Source of the DNA: an uncultured Oscillospiraceae bacterium
Lineage (GTDB): Bacteria; Bacillota; Clostridia; Oscillospirales; Oscillospiraceae
Assembly: GCA_934512135.1 (NCBI GenBank)
Contig: CAKSWT010000014.1
Span: 17,189 to 81,188 of the forward strand
Length of the DNA: 64,000 nucleotides
Direction: 5' to 3'
Under the pieces are notes generated by a model. It searched no databases and was not told the origin of the DNA. It saw only the letters and a program-made list of their open reading frames with translations. This document shows, one piece after another, positions 31,515 to 40,614 of the stretch. Numbering within the stretch: position 1 is the stretch's first letter; every line of letters begins with the position of its first letter. A program made the translations under genes and the position numbers.

Positions 31515-31547
31515 TTCATCCCGGAATTCTGACAAGGAGTGAATGCT

Positions 31548-33224
31548 ATGAAGAAAATACTGAGCCTAACATTGGCGCTTTCCCTGATGACCAGTCTGCT
31601 GGCTGGCTGCGGCGGCAATAACGCTTCCACAGGGGACGGCAGCGTGGCCTCCACCCCTGCTTCTACGGCAGAAGCCCAGGGTACAGGCCAGGCAGAGGCT
31701 GGCCTCGACACCAGCAAGTTCCTGATGATTCAGGACGAGAACCCCGACACGGTGGACCCCCAGTGCACAACATCCTATTACACCGTGGGCATGAACATCT
31801 TTGACCGTCTGGTAGAGGTCAAGGCCAACGGTGACGGTACCTCGGAGATTGTTCCTTCCCTGGCCAAGTCCTGGGAGATTTCCGACGACGGCCTCACCTA
31901 TACCTTTACCCTCAACGAGGGAGTGAAGTTCTCCAACGGCGCAGATCTGACTGCCTCGGACGTGCTGTATACCATCATGCGTATGCTCACCTATGAGAAG
32001 GCCGTCAACGACGACATTTATGATATGATTCAGGGCGCCCAGGACGTGATCGACGGAAAGGCCGAGACCCTGAGCGGGTTCGAACTCATTGACGATTACC
32101 ACTTTGCCATCACCCTGGCGGAGCCCTACGGCGCATTCCTGGCCTGCCTGACTACCCCCGGCGCTTCCATCTATGATGAGGAGACCACGGAGCAGGCCGG
32201 CGATCAGTTCGGCATTGATCCTGCGGTGACCATTGGAACCGGTCCCTTTGTGTTCCACGGCTGGGAGTTCAACGCTGAGCTGGTGCTCACCGCCAACAAG
32301 GACTACTGGGATGGCGCCCCTGCCTGCGAGGGACTGATTCTGAAGGTTATCCCCGATGAGGCCACCGCCAGAATGATGTTTGAGAACGGCGAGCTGGACA
32401 TCCTTGATATGGACAACAACTCCTCTCAGCTGGAGTACTTCATGAATAACGAAAAGTACAAGGACCAGATCGTGTCCGGACCTCGTGTGGGCACCTATTA
32501 TATTATGCTCAATGAGAAGTTTACGGAGCTCAGCGATGCCCGGGTTCGGAAGGCGCTGCAGTACTCCATTGACCGCCAGGCCATTCTGGATTCCCTCTAT
32601 GCCGGCCTGGGCCTGCTGGAGAACGGCATCTTCCCCCACGGCCTCATTGGCTACAACGAGAATCTTCCCGAGATCCCCTATGATGTGGAGAAGGCCAAGG
32701 AGCTGCTGACGGAGGCCGGGTATCCGGACGGCTTTGACATGGAGCTCTGCTACTCCTCTGATGCCGGCCAGACCACAAAGGATCTTCTTGAGATCGTTGC
32801 TGCCTATTGGAAGGAGATCGGCGTCAACGCCAAGGTCACCGAGGTAGATGAGGGCAGCTTCTACGATAAGCGCGCCGCTGGCGAGATCGAGGCGTACACC
32901 TCCAACTGGTCTGCGGACTTTAACGATCCTGACAACTTTATCTACTCCTTCTTCGGCAACACCGAGAACATTGAGCGCCGCGGCATTGGCTACACCAACA
33001 GCGAGGCCATTGCCCGGGTGGCCGCTGCCCGTGCCATTGTGAATGAGGACGAGCGTGTTAAGGAATATCAGGCGCTGGAGGAGCTGATTATTCAGGAGGA
33101 TGCCGCTTGGGTGCCCCTGTTCAGCAAGGAGCATGTGTTTGTGGTCAATCCCCGAGTCTCCGGCTTTACCGTCTCTTGGAACGGCTGGAGCGGCAACTAC
33201 TACCGCAATGTCAGCGTGAGCTGA
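31548..33224 (+). CDS. dppA: Peptide ABC transporter substrate-binding lipoprotein
   Basis: 558 residues, SBP_bac_5 family. The signal peptide MKKILSLTLAL ends in lipobox LLAGC-G (Cys near 19), followed by a Ser/Thr/Ala linker. Typical segments: PDTVDPQ near residue 70, LAKSWEISDDGLTYTFTL, and SIDRQAIL. It captures di- or oligopeptides outside the membrane for DppBCDF. ATG 31548 with AAGGAGTG upstream. The first gene of a complete importer operon; the Dpp versus Opp substrate range cannot be told from sequence alone. Confidence 0.92.
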   Translation: MKKILSLTLALSLMTSLLAGCGGNNASTGDGSVASTPASTAEAQGTGQAEAGLDTSKFLMIQDENPDTVDPQCTTSYYTVGMNIFDRLVEVKANGDGTSEIVPSLAKSWEISDDGLTYTFTLNEGVKFSNGADLTASDVLYTIMRMLTYEKAVNDDIYDMIQGAQDVIDGKAETLSGFELIDDYHFAITLAEPYGAFLACLTTPGASIYDEETTEQAGDQFGIDPAVTIGTGPFVFHGWEFNAELVLTANKDYWDGAPACEGLILKVIPDEATARMMFENGELDILDMDNNSSQLEYFMNNEKYKDQIVSGPRVGTYYIMLNEKFTELSDARVRKALQYSIDRQAILDSLYAGLGLLENGIFPHGLIGYNENLPEIPYDVEKAKELLTEAGYPDGFDMELCYSSDAGQTTKDLLEIVAAYWKEIGVNAKVTEVDEGSFYDKRAAGEIEAYTSNWSADFNDPDNFIYSFFGNTENIERRGIGYTNSEAIARVAAARAIVNEDERVKEYQALEELIIQEDAAWVPLFSKEHVFVVNPRVSGFTVSWNGWSGNYYRNVSVS

Positions 33225-33247
33225 TCGTATTTGGCATAAGCTTCTGA

Positions 33248-33273
33248 GGAAGGGCGTCAATAGACGCCCTTCC
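33248..33273 (+). promoter_or_regulatory. Intercistronic hairpin dppA/dppB
   Basis: Perfect 11-bp stem (33248-33258 with 33263-33273) around AATA, with a second GC hairpin near 33330-33350 before dppB. Such structures commonly protect the 3' end of the binding-protein message, allowing more of it than of the permease. Confidence 0.65.
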
Positions 33274-33383
33274 AAGGTGGTTTTCGGACTTTTTTAAAAA
33301 CAGTAACCTTGACGGAACGTTCAGACCGCTCCGCATAAGGGGAGCGGCGTGGAGGTCTCGCCAACAGAAAGGATGAACACTCT

Positions 33384-34307
33384 GTGATCAAAAAAATAGT
33401 CAATCGCATCCTGGTTTCCATTCCGGTGCTCATTGGCGTCATTCTGCTGATTTTCTTGATGCTCAATGTGGTGCCAGGCAATCCGGTGGCCATTATGATG
33501 AAAGAGCATGCCAAGCCGGACGTGATTGAACGGATGACGGAATATTACGGCCTGAATGATCCGGTGATGGTGCAGTTTGGCAGATATATGTTTAATGTGC
33601 TCCATGGAGACTTTGGAATTTCCTATAAGCTCAACCGGTCTGTGGGCACGCTGATTGCCCAAGCCTTTCCCTATACCTTAAAGCTCTCCATTGCGGCGGC
33701 GGTTGTGGCCTGGCTCATTGGCATCCCCGCCGGAATTGTGTCTGCGGTGAAGAAAAATTCTTTGGTGGACCGTCTGTTTATGGGGGTCAGCCTTTTGGGC
33801 GTGTCTATGCCGGTGTTCTGGGCGGCGCTGCTGTTCCAGTATGTGTTTGCCTACCGGCTGGGCTGGTTTCCGGTGTCCGGCGTGGACGGTTGGAAGAGTT
33901 ATGTCCTCCCGGCGATTGTGTTGGGGTGGAGCTCTGCGGGTACCATTGCCCGTCTGACCCGGTCTAACCTGCTGGAGTCCCTGGAGGAGGACTACATCCG
34001 TACCGCCTGGGCCAAGGGGCTGAAGCAGTCCGGTGTCATTGTGCGCCACGCCTTTAAAAACGCACTGCTTCCTGTCATTACCATGATGGCCATCCAGGTG
34101 GCGTCTCTGCTGTCCGGCGCCGTGATTACCGAAACGGTTTTCGCAATCCCCGGTGTGGGGCGTCTGGCAGTCAGCGCAATCTCCAGCCGGGATATGCCGC
34201 TGCTGCAGGGAACCGTGATTTTTACCACCGCGCTGATTATTCTGGGCAATCTCATTGCGGACGTGCTGTATTCCGTGATCGATCCGAGAATCCGCAGCGA
34301 TCACTAA
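33384..34307 (+). CDS. dppB: Peptide ABC transporter permease DppB
   Basis: 307 residues with about six membrane helices, starting at GTG (M-IKKIVNRILVSIPVL). The EAA-type loop (RTAWAKGLKQSGVIVRHAF, about 213-231) and the DppB signature LSGAVITETVFAIPGVGRL are present. It forms the membrane channel with DppC. Confidence 0.94.
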   Translation: MIKKIVNRILVSIPVLIGVILLIFLMLNVVPGNPVAIMMKEHAKPDVIERMTEYYGLNDPVMVQFGRYMFNVLHGDFGISYKLNRSVGTLIAQAFPYTLKLSIAAAVVAWLIGIPAGIVSAVKKNSLVDRLFMGVSLLGVSMPVFWAALLFQYVFAYRLGWFPVSGVDGWKSYVLPAIVLGWSSAGTIARLTRSNLLESLEEDYIRTAWAKGLKQSGVIVRHAFKNALLPVITMMAIQVASLLSGAVITETVFAIPGVGRLAVSAISSRDMPLLQGTVIFTTALIILGNLIADVLYSVIDPRIRSDH

Positions 34308-34323
34308 GGGAGGAGGAACGTCT

Positions 34324-35259
34324 GTGCGTAAGAAAACAAATACCCCTCAGGATCCGGAGATCCTGGACCAAGAGATCCAGAAGCAGGTGGAGCTTGCGGC
34401 GGAGCTGGGGGATACCGATACCGGCTGGGACAAATTCAAGACCATGTGCCGGGAAAACAAACTGGCGGCCTTCTCGGCGGTGGTGATTCTTCTCATCGCT
34501 CTGGGGGCGATCTTTGCCCCTTTGGTGGCACCCTATGATCCCACGGCCCAGGACCTGACCCATCGGCTTCAGGGAATGAGCATGGAGCACATTTTCGGCA
34601 CTGATCAGCTGGGCCGTGACGTGTTCAGCCGCATGATTTACGGGGCACGGATCTCCCTGTGCATTGGCCTGTTTCCCACACTGATTTCTATGCTCCTGGG
34701 AACCATTCTGGGGTTGATGTCCGGGTATCTGGGCAAGACGGTTGACTTTATCATTATGCGCCTGGCGGACATTACCATGGCCTTTCCCTCTCTGCTGCTG
34801 GCCATGGTGGTAATGTACACCCTGGGCAACGGCATTGTGAATATCTTTTTGGCGTTGACCATTGTGTCCTGGGCAGGAACCGCCCGTGTGGTTCGGTCCC
34901 AGACCCTGTCCCTGCGGGAGAAGGAGTATGTGGAGGCGGCACGGAGCATGGGCGTCGGGAGCTTTACCACCATGTTCCGGCACATTTTGCCCAACTGTCT
35001 TCCGTCGCTGATTGTGCTCTTTACATTAAACATTCCCGGGTCTATCCTCTCGGAGTCCAGCCTGAGCTTCTTGGGCATCGGCGCCCAATCGCCGGCCACC
35101 AGCTGGGGCCTGATGGTCTCTGAGGGCAAGGACTATCTCTTTACCAATCCTGTCATTGCCATTGCCCCTGGTGTTGCGATTCTGGTGCTGGCGCTGGCCT
35201 TCAATTTCCTTGGTGACGGTGTCCGCGATGTGCTGGACCCCTACACCAAGCAGCAGTAA
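34324..35259 (+). CDS. dppC: Peptide ABC transporter permease DppC
   Basis: 311 residues starting at GTG after GGGAGGAGG. It has a long cytoplasmic N terminus (to about residue 55), the HIFGTDQLGRDVFSRMIYGARISL segment typical of DppC/OppC (near residue 82), and the EAA loop (EYVEAARSMGVGSFTTMFRH). It partners DppB. Confidence 0.94.
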   Translation: MRKKTNTPQDPEILDQEIQKQVELAAELGDTDTGWDKFKTMCRENKLAAFSAVVILLIALGAIFAPLVAPYDPTAQDLTHRLQGMSMEHIFGTDQLGRDVFSRMIYGARISLCIGLFPTLISMLLGTILGLMSGYLGKTVDFIIMRLADITMAFPSLLLAMVVMYTLGNGIVNIFLALTIVSWAGTARVVRSQTLSLREKEYVEAARSMGVGSFTTMFRHILPNCLPSLIVLFTLNIPGSILSESSLSFLGIGAQSPATSWGLMVSEGKDYLFTNPVIAIAPGVAILVLALAFNFLGDGVRDVLDPYTKQQ

Positions 35260-35270
35260 GGGGGAGCACC

Positions 35271-36254
35271 ATGGACTATACATTAAAAGTTGAGCATTTG
35301 AAGACCCAGTTCCAGACCCGGAAGGGCACGGTCCCTGCGGTGGATGACGTGTCCATTGAGATTCCCAAGGGGAAAATCGTGGGCCTGGTGGGGGAAAGTG
35401 GCTGCGGCAAGAGCATGACGGCCATGAGCATTATGCAGCTGGTGCGGAAGCCCGGAAAAATTGTGGGGGGCAAGATTCTCCTCAACGGGAAGGACCTGCT
35501 GGAGGCAACTCCGGCGGAGATGCGTGAAATTCGGGGCAACGAGATTTCGATGATCTTCCAGGAGCCCATGACGGCCCTGAACCCGGTTTATACAGTGGGC
35601 CGTCAGGTTCGGGAGGCGATTCTGCTCCACCAAAATGTCAGCCGGGAGGAGGCCAAGAACCGGGTCATTGAGATTTTCCGGCAGATTGGGATTCCTGAGC
35701 CGGAGAAACGGTATCACGCTTTCCCCCACCAGCTTTCCGGCGGCCTCCGGCAACGTGTGATGATCGGCATGGCCATGGTCTGCGAGCCCCAGCTGCTGAT
35801 TGCCGACGAGCCCACCACGGCCCTGGATGTGACCATTGAGGCCCAGATTCTGCGGCTGATGAAGCAGCTACGGGATGAAAAGGGAACGTCCATTCTGATG
35901 ATTACCCACAACATGGGGGTCGTGGCCCAGATGTGTGACTATGTCTATGTCATGTATGCAGGCAAGGTCATGGAGCAGGCGGAGACCTTTGAGCTTTTCC
36001 GCAACACCCAGCATCCCTATACCCGGGGCCTGCTAAAATCCATTCCCAGAATGGACAGTCAGGTAGAGCGGCTTTACAGCATTCGCGGCGTGGTGCCCAA
36101 TTTGCTGCGGCTGCCTGCCGGGTGCAGCTTCTGCACCCGCTGTGACGATGCAGATGAGCGATGCAGACAGGAGCGGCCTGGTTTCTACCAGGTGGCGCCG
36201 GGACACCTGGTCCGCTGCCATCGCTGCCAGGAGGGAGGAACGGAGCATGTCTGA
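35271..36254 (+). CDS. dppD: Peptide ABC transporter ATP-binding protein DppD
   Basis: 327 residues. Walker A GESGCGKS, signature LSGGLRQRV, and Walker B LLIADEPTTALD are intact. The C-terminal oligopeptide_HPY region carries clustered cysteines (CSFCTRCDDADERC), as in DppD proteins that bind an Fe-S cluster. It powers peptide import with DppF, whose ATG overlaps its stop by 8 bp. Confidence 0.95.
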   Translation: MDYTLKVEHLKTQFQTRKGTVPAVDDVSIEIPKGKIVGLVGESGCGKSMTAMSIMQLVRKPGKIVGGKILLNGKDLLEATPAEMREIRGNEISMIFQEPMTALNPVYTVGRQVREAILLHQNVSREEAKNRVIEIFRQIGIPEPEKRYHAFPHQLSGGLRQRVMIGMAMVCEPQLLIADEPTTALDVTIEAQILRLMKQLRDEKGTSILMITHNMGVVAQMCDYVYVMYAGKVMEQAETFELFRNTQHPYTRGLLKSIPRMDSQVERLYSIRGVVPNLLRLPAGCSFCTRCDDADERCRQERPGFYQVAPGHLVRCHRCQEGGTEHV

Positions 36255-37233
36255 TAAGAACGTACTGCTGGAGGCCAGACATCTGGTTAAGGAGTTCCCG
36301 GTATCCGGTGAATCCAAGAAGGCGGTGGTCCATGCGGTTTCCGATGTGAGCTTCGATATTTACGAAGGAGAGACCCTGGCCCTGGTAGGAGAGAGCGGCT
36401 GCGGAAAGAGCACCCTGGGGCGTCTGCTGCTTCGGCTCATCGACCTGACCTCCGGAGAGGTCATCTTCGACGGGACGGACCTTGCTGGGCTCAAGGGGAG
36501 AGCGCTGCGGGAATTTCGGAAGCAAATGCAGATCATCTTCCAGGATCCCTATGCCTCTTTGAACCCCAGAATGAATGTGGAGAAGATCATTGCCGAGCCG
36601 CTGATTACCCATAAGGTCTGTGCCAATTCGGCGGAGACCAGGAAGCGGGTGCTGGAGCTGATGGAGGAGGTGGGAATCCCCACGGAATTCCTGCATCGGT
36701 ATCCCCACCAGTTTTCCGGCGGCCAGCGCCAGCGAATCGGGATTGCCCGGGCACTGGCCCTGAATCCCCGGCTGATTGTCTGCGACGAGCCGGTGTCGGC
36801 CCTGGATGTGTCCATTCAGTCCCAGGTGATTAACCTTCTGGAGGACCTGCAGGAGCAGTATCATCTCACCTATCTCTTTATTTCCCATGATCTCAGCGTG
36901 GTGCGGCATATTTCGGACCGGGTCTGTGTAATGTTCCTGGGTTGCGTGTGTGAGCTGGGAGACACGGCAGAGATTTACGATCAGCCCATGCATCCCTATA
37001 CCAAATTCCTGCTGGATTCCGTGCCCAAGCCGGATCCTGAGCAGCGAGATGACAGCAAGGAATTGCTGGCCGGGGAGATTCCAAGCCCGGTGAACCCGCC
37101 CTCCGGCTGCCGGTTCCGTACCCGCTGCCCCTATGCGGATGAGCGCTGCGCCCAGGAGGCGCCGGAGCTAAAGCGGTATGGCACCAGACAGGTGGCCTGT
37201 CACCATCCGCTGGAGATGCCGAAATCTGAATAA
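36247..37233 (+). CDS. dppF: Peptide ABC transporter ATP-binding protein DppF
   Basis: 328 residues. Walker A GESGCGKST, signature FSGGQRQRIG, Walker B LIVCDEPVSALD, and the C-terminal oligopeptide_HPY tail (RFRTRCPYADERC). The ATG at 36247 has GGAGGAACGGAG upstream and overlaps dppD. It is the last gene of the importer operon. Confidence 0.95.
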   Translation: MSDKNVLLEARHLVKEFPVSGESKKAVVHAVSDVSFDIYEGETLALVGESGCGKSTLGRLLLRLIDLTSGEVIFDGTDLAGLKGRALREFRKQMQIIFQDPYASLNPRMNVEKIIAEPLITHKVCANSAETRKRVLELMEEVGIPTEFLHRYPHQFSGGQRQRIGIARALALNPRLIVCDEPVSALDVSIQSQVINLLEDLQEQYHLTYLFISHDLSVVRHISDRVCVMFLGCVCELGDTAEIYDQPMHPYTKFLLDSVPKPDPEQRDDSKELLAGEIPSPVNPPSGCRFRTRCPYADERCAQEAPELKRYGTRQVACHHPLEMPKSE

Positions 37234-37239
37234 TCAATC

Positions 37240-37274
37240 AGCAGCCGCAGAACCAAAGAGATTCTGCGGCTGCT
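37240..37274 (+). terminator. Hairpin after dppF
   Basis: Perfect 13-bp stem AGCAGCCGCAGAA (37240-37252 with 37262-37274). There is no T-run, so it may be a 3' stabiliser and allow read-through into the acetyltransferase gene 17 bp later. Confidence 0.55.
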
Positions 37275-37291
37275 GTGACGAGGTGTGATAG

Positions 37292-37804
37292 ATGGAATCA
37301 ATAACCCTTCGACAGGCCTCCCGGGAGGATGTTCCGGTCATTATGGAGATCATGACGGCGGCCCACCGGGCCATGGCGGATCCGGATGCCTACATCACCG
37401 ACTCCCAGGACTATGTGGCCCGGCACGTTTCCCGGGAGGGGTTCATTCTGCTGAGCCAGGTGGACCAAAGGATTGGGGGCTTTTTTCTGGTAAGTATCCC
37501 CGGAGATGGGAAGGACAATCTGGGTCACTACCTGGACTTCACCCGGCGGCAGCTGATGGAGACTGCCATTATGGATTCTGCGGCGGTGCGGCCGGAGTAT
37601 CAGGGCATGGGACTGATGGGCCGGATGTTCCGGGAGGCGGTGCGCAGAACGGAGCCCCGGTACACCTACCTTCTGGGAACGGTGGCGCCGGATAACGTCC
37701 CGAGCCTGCGGAACTTCGAGAAATGCGGGTTCCAAGAAATCCGGCGGGTGGTGAAGCCCCAGGGGCAGACACGGCTTTTGATGGGACGGTTTCGGGAGAA
37801 TTAA
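37292..37804 (+). CDS. GNAT family N-acetyltransferase
   Basis: 170 residues, single GNAT domain: AAVRPEYQGMGLMGRMFREA (acetyl-CoA pyrophosphate loop, about 97-116) and VPSLRNFEKCGF. Substrate unknown. It follows dppF by about 58 bp and overlaps the convergent hydrolase gene by 4 bp. Confidence 0.87.
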   Translation: MESITLRQASREDVPVIMEIMTAAHRAMADPDAYITDSQDYVARHVSREGFILLSQVDQRIGGFFLVSIPGDGKDNLGHYLDFTRRQLMETAIMDSAAVRPEYQGMGLMGRMFREAVRRTEPRYTYLLGTVAPDNVPSLRNFEKCGFQEIRRVVKPQGQTRLLMGRFREN

Positions 37805-38472
37805 AGGGTTGCTTCTCCTGCGATGTATTGAAGGAACCAGCGAAATACCGGCAGACCGTCTACAGTGTCTTCCCGGCGGTGCTTCAGGCACATACGCTCC
37901 GGGTGCCACTGAAGGCCCACCAGAGGCAGAGATTCATGGACCATGGCCTCCAGCACCTGGTCGTCGGCCCACTGGATGGGACGAAAGCCCTGGGCCGGAG
38001 TGATAACGGCTTGGTGATGGGCACTGTTGACCCGGAATTCCGTGGCGCCGTAGATTCGCGCCAAAAAGCTGTCCGGCAGACAGTGGCTGCCGTGGGCACG
38101 GTCCTTTTTCTCCTCGGGCATCCAGCCGTGGACGGGTTCCTGGGGGATGTCCTGACAGATCTTGCCGCCCAGATATACGTTGAGGAGCTGATGGCCCTTG
38201 CATACCCCCAAAACCGGCTTTTTGGCCTTGACGAAGCAATCTAAGATCTCCAGCTGGCGAAGGTCCCGGTCGCGCTCGATCTTCTTGCTGCCGTGGTTTT
38301 CCTCCCCAAACAGTGCCGGATCAATATCCGCTCCCCCGGGGAGAATCAATCCGTGGTAGGGGGAGAAGTCCGTTTCCTCCAGCACAGGGCTGCCCTCTGC
38401 GCCCAAGGCCTGCAGAGCGTCGATAAAGTTTGCGGCCCCCTCCGGGGTTCCGGCAATGGCGATTTTCAGCAT
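37801..38472 (-). CDS. Class I glutamine amidotransferase-like hydrolase (peptidase C26, PuuD-like)
   Basis: 223 residues. The nucleophile Cys lies in GVCKGHQLLN (about residue 95), the catalytic His and Glu in QWHPER (about 195), and LPGGADIDP binds substrate. These match gamma-glutamyl-GABA hydrolase/C26 proteins, which cleave gamma-glutamyl bonds. It is short for the family. It is convergent with the GNAT gene. Confidence 0.87.
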   Translation of the reverse strand: MLKIAIAGTPEGAANFIDALQALGAEGSPVLEETDFSPYHGLILPGGADIDPALFGEENHGSKKIERDRDLRQLEILDCFVKAKKPVLGVCKGHQLLNVYLGGKICQDIPQEPVHGWMPEEKKDRAHGSHCLPDSFLARIYGATEFRVNSAHHQAVITPAQGFRPIQWADDQVLEAMVHESLPLVGLQWHPERMCLKHRREDTVDGLPVFRWFLQYIAGEATL

Positions 38473-38562
38473 GATGATCCCATCTTTCCTTCTTCGATTT
38501 GCGGCTTAGACCGCAGGAATTATTGGCATTATTATAGCCTGAAAGTCATAGGGGCGCAAGCC

Positions 38563-38591
38563 TTGATTTTTCCCGAATAATTTAGTACACT
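38563..38591 (+). promoter_or_regulatory. Promoter of the dipeptidase operon
   Basis: TTGATT (38563-38568), 17-bp spacer, TACACT (38586-38591), 34 bases before the dipeptidase ATG. Confidence 0.65.
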
Positions 38592-38624
38592 GAAGCCAAC
38601 ATTTTGCGAAAGAGGGAATGTAAT

Positions 38625-39596
38625 ATGTACCGTGCAGTCGATATGCACTGCGATACAATTTCCGGCCTGTGGCGGGCGGAACGGGAGGGCAAACCCATGG
38701 AGCTGCGGGACAGCAGCCTGTGTGTGGACCTCCAAAAAATGCAGAAGGGCGGATACCTTTTGCAAAATTTCGCCATGTTTGTATTCATGGGCCGGGAGGC
38801 CGATCCCCTGGTGAATGTGCTGGAGCTCATTGACGAGTATTACCGGCAGATGGAGAAGAATCAAGATATGATTGCCCCGGTCTACTGCTACCAGGACATT
38901 TTGAACAATCAGGCGGCGGGAAAGCTCTCTGGCCTACTCACCATTGAGGAGGGCGGTGTGCTGAAGGGCAGCATCCCGGTGCTGCGGAATCTCTACCGGC
39001 TGGGGGTGCGGATGCTGACGCTGACCTGGAATTTTGAAAATGAGATTGGCTATCCCCACACCATTGTAACGGAAAAAGATTATGATCCCTCCCGCCGCTA
39101 CGGCCTCAAGCCCCAGGGCATTGAAATTGTCCGGGAGATGAACCGGCTGGGGATGATCGTGGACGTCAGCCACCTGGGAGACGACGGCTTCTGGGATGTG
39201 GTGAAATACAGCGACAGCCCCTTTGTGGCCTCTCACTCCAACGCCCGGGCGGTCTGCGGACATACCAGAAACCTCACAGACGATATGATTCGGGCCCTGG
39301 CGGATAAGGGCGGCGTGATGGGCATCAATTTCTGCGACAGCTTCCTTTCCCACCAGGGACCGGGTACTGTGGAGGATATGATCCGCCACATCCGGCACAT
39401 CAAAAATGTGGGAGGCATTGGCTGCATCGGCCTTGGCACGGACTTTGACGGCATCGACAATGTGCCGGAGGTCCAGAATGCGGCCGATATGCCCCTGCTG
39501 GCCCAGGGGATGGAGCAGGCAGGCTTTACCGATGACGAAATCGACGCGGTATTCTCCGGAAATGTGCTGCGGCTGTATCGGGAGGTGCTGAAATGA
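38625..39596 (+). CDS. Membrane dipeptidase (peptidase M19)
   Basis: 323 residues. M19 zinc peptidases hydrolyse dipeptides, including some D-amino-acid ones. The metal motif DMHCDT (His 8, Asp 10), the Glu in LLTIEEGG, DVSHLGDDGFW and FVASHSNARAV are present. No signal peptide, so probably cytoplasmic like many bacterial relatives. The ATG at 38625 has GAGGGA upstream. The next gene overlaps by 4 bp. Together with the peptide importer nearby it suggests peptide catabolism. Confidence 0.93.
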   Translation: MYRAVDMHCDTISGLWRAEREGKPMELRDSSLCVDLQKMQKGGYLLQNFAMFVFMGREADPLVNVLELIDEYYRQMEKNQDMIAPVYCYQDILNNQAAGKLSGLLTIEEGGVLKGSIPVLRNLYRLGVRMLTLTWNFENEIGYPHTIVTEKDYDPSRRYGLKPQGIEIVREMNRLGMIVDVSHLGDDGFWDVVKYSDSPFVASHSNARAVCGHTRNLTDDMIRALADKGGVMGINFCDSFLSHQGPGTVEDMIRHIRHIKNVGGIGCIGLGTDFDGIDNVPEVQNAADMPLLAQGMEQAGFTDDEIDAVFSGNVLRLYREVLK

Positions 39597-40441
39597 CCGA
39601 CCCAAGACTGACGTTGGAACAGCGCATTGAGCACGAGATCAAAAGCTATGACGGCAAGATGGGGCTCTACATCAACGATATGCGGGGCAACGTCATCACT
39701 CGACTGGCTGATGAACCCTATGAGACGGCCAGCACCATAAAGGTCTATATCCTTGCGGCCCTGTTTATGGCCATCGAGGAGGGGAAAGCCAGCCTCCAGG
39801 ACAAGCTCACCTGTGAGGAGCGGTTTTGGATCGACGGCAGCGGCATTCTGGGCTCCCTGGAGGTGGGAACAAAGCTGTCGGTGAAAAATGTGGCGACCCT
39901 GATGATTATTGTCAGCGACAATATCGCCACCAATATGCTGATTGATTATCTGGGGCTTGATTATATCAACCAGTGCATTTTGCATTTGGGGTGCAAATCC
40001 ACAAAGCTCCACAATGTGCTGGATTTTGCAAAGTACCACCAGCTGGGCACCACCACACCCCGGGACTATGGCTCCCTTTTCGAGCGGATTGTTCGGGGAG
40101 AGCTGGTGTCTCCGGCGGCCTCCAGCCAGATGTGGGAGATTTTGAAGCAGCAGCACTATAACACCATGCTGATTAAGTCCCTGCCCCAGTACTATGTGGA
40201 CCCGGATAATTACGATGACAATCAGATCTTTACCTTCGCCTCTAAGTCCGGCAGCATGAATGCCTGCCGCAATGACGGCGGCATTGTCACCACGCCCTAC
40301 GGAAGCTATGTCATCGTGATGCTCAACAAGGAGTTTTCGGACAAGCAGTATTACCCCGATCATCCGGCTACGGTTTATGGCTCCCGGGTGAGCCGGCTGA
40401 TTTTTGACCAATACCTCGCCTTAGAGGGGCGGCTGAAATAG
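39593..40441 (+). CDS. Class A beta-lactamase-fold serine hydrolase
   Basis: 282 residues. The active-site motifs S-x-x-K (STIK, Ser 47-Lys 50), SDN (108-110) and KSG (218-220) are intact. No signal peptide is visible. The omega-loop position expected to hold the deacylating Glu 166 of true class A enzymes, about 14 residues before TTTP, is Leu or His here, so it is probably not a lactamase. A carboxypeptidase or amidase on peptide substrates fits better. It overlaps the dipeptidase gene by 4 bp and ends at a strong terminator. Confidence 0.85.
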   Translation: MTDPRLTLEQRIEHEIKSYDGKMGLYINDMRGNVITRLADEPYETASTIKVYILAALFMAIEEGKASLQDKLTCEERFWIDGSGILGSLEVGTKLSVKNVATLMIIVSDNIATNMLIDYLGLDYINQCILHLGCKSTKLHNVLDFAKYHQLGTTTPRDYGSLFERIVRGELVSPAASSQMWEILKQQHYNTMLIKSLPQYYVDPDNYDDNQIFTFASKSGSMNACRNDGGIVTTPYGSYVIVMLNKEFSDKQYYPDHPATVYGSRVSRLIFDQYLALEGRLK

Positions 40442-40446
40442 TGTGG

Positions 40447-40484
40447 AATCTCCCGTTTTCTCTGGGAAAACGGGAGATTTTTCT
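40447..40484 (+). terminator. Terminator after the serine hydrolase
   Basis: Fourteen-bp stem (40447-40460 with 40466-40479) followed by TTTTTC. Confidence 0.93.
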
Positions 40485-40614
40485 GGGAGAATGGGAAACA
40501 ATGAGAATATTTTAAAATTTCCTCTTTCCTTCTGCGGCAAATTAGGGTAGAATAGGGACGGTAACCTTATGCCCTGTGTATGGGACGGGGCGCAACATAA
40601 AGGAGAATGCTATC

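Noticed and set aside
37801..38244. Plus-strand frame continuing past the GNAT gene
   Set aside because: It is the antisense shadow of the C26-type hydrolase, whose catalytic motifs are clear on the minus strand.
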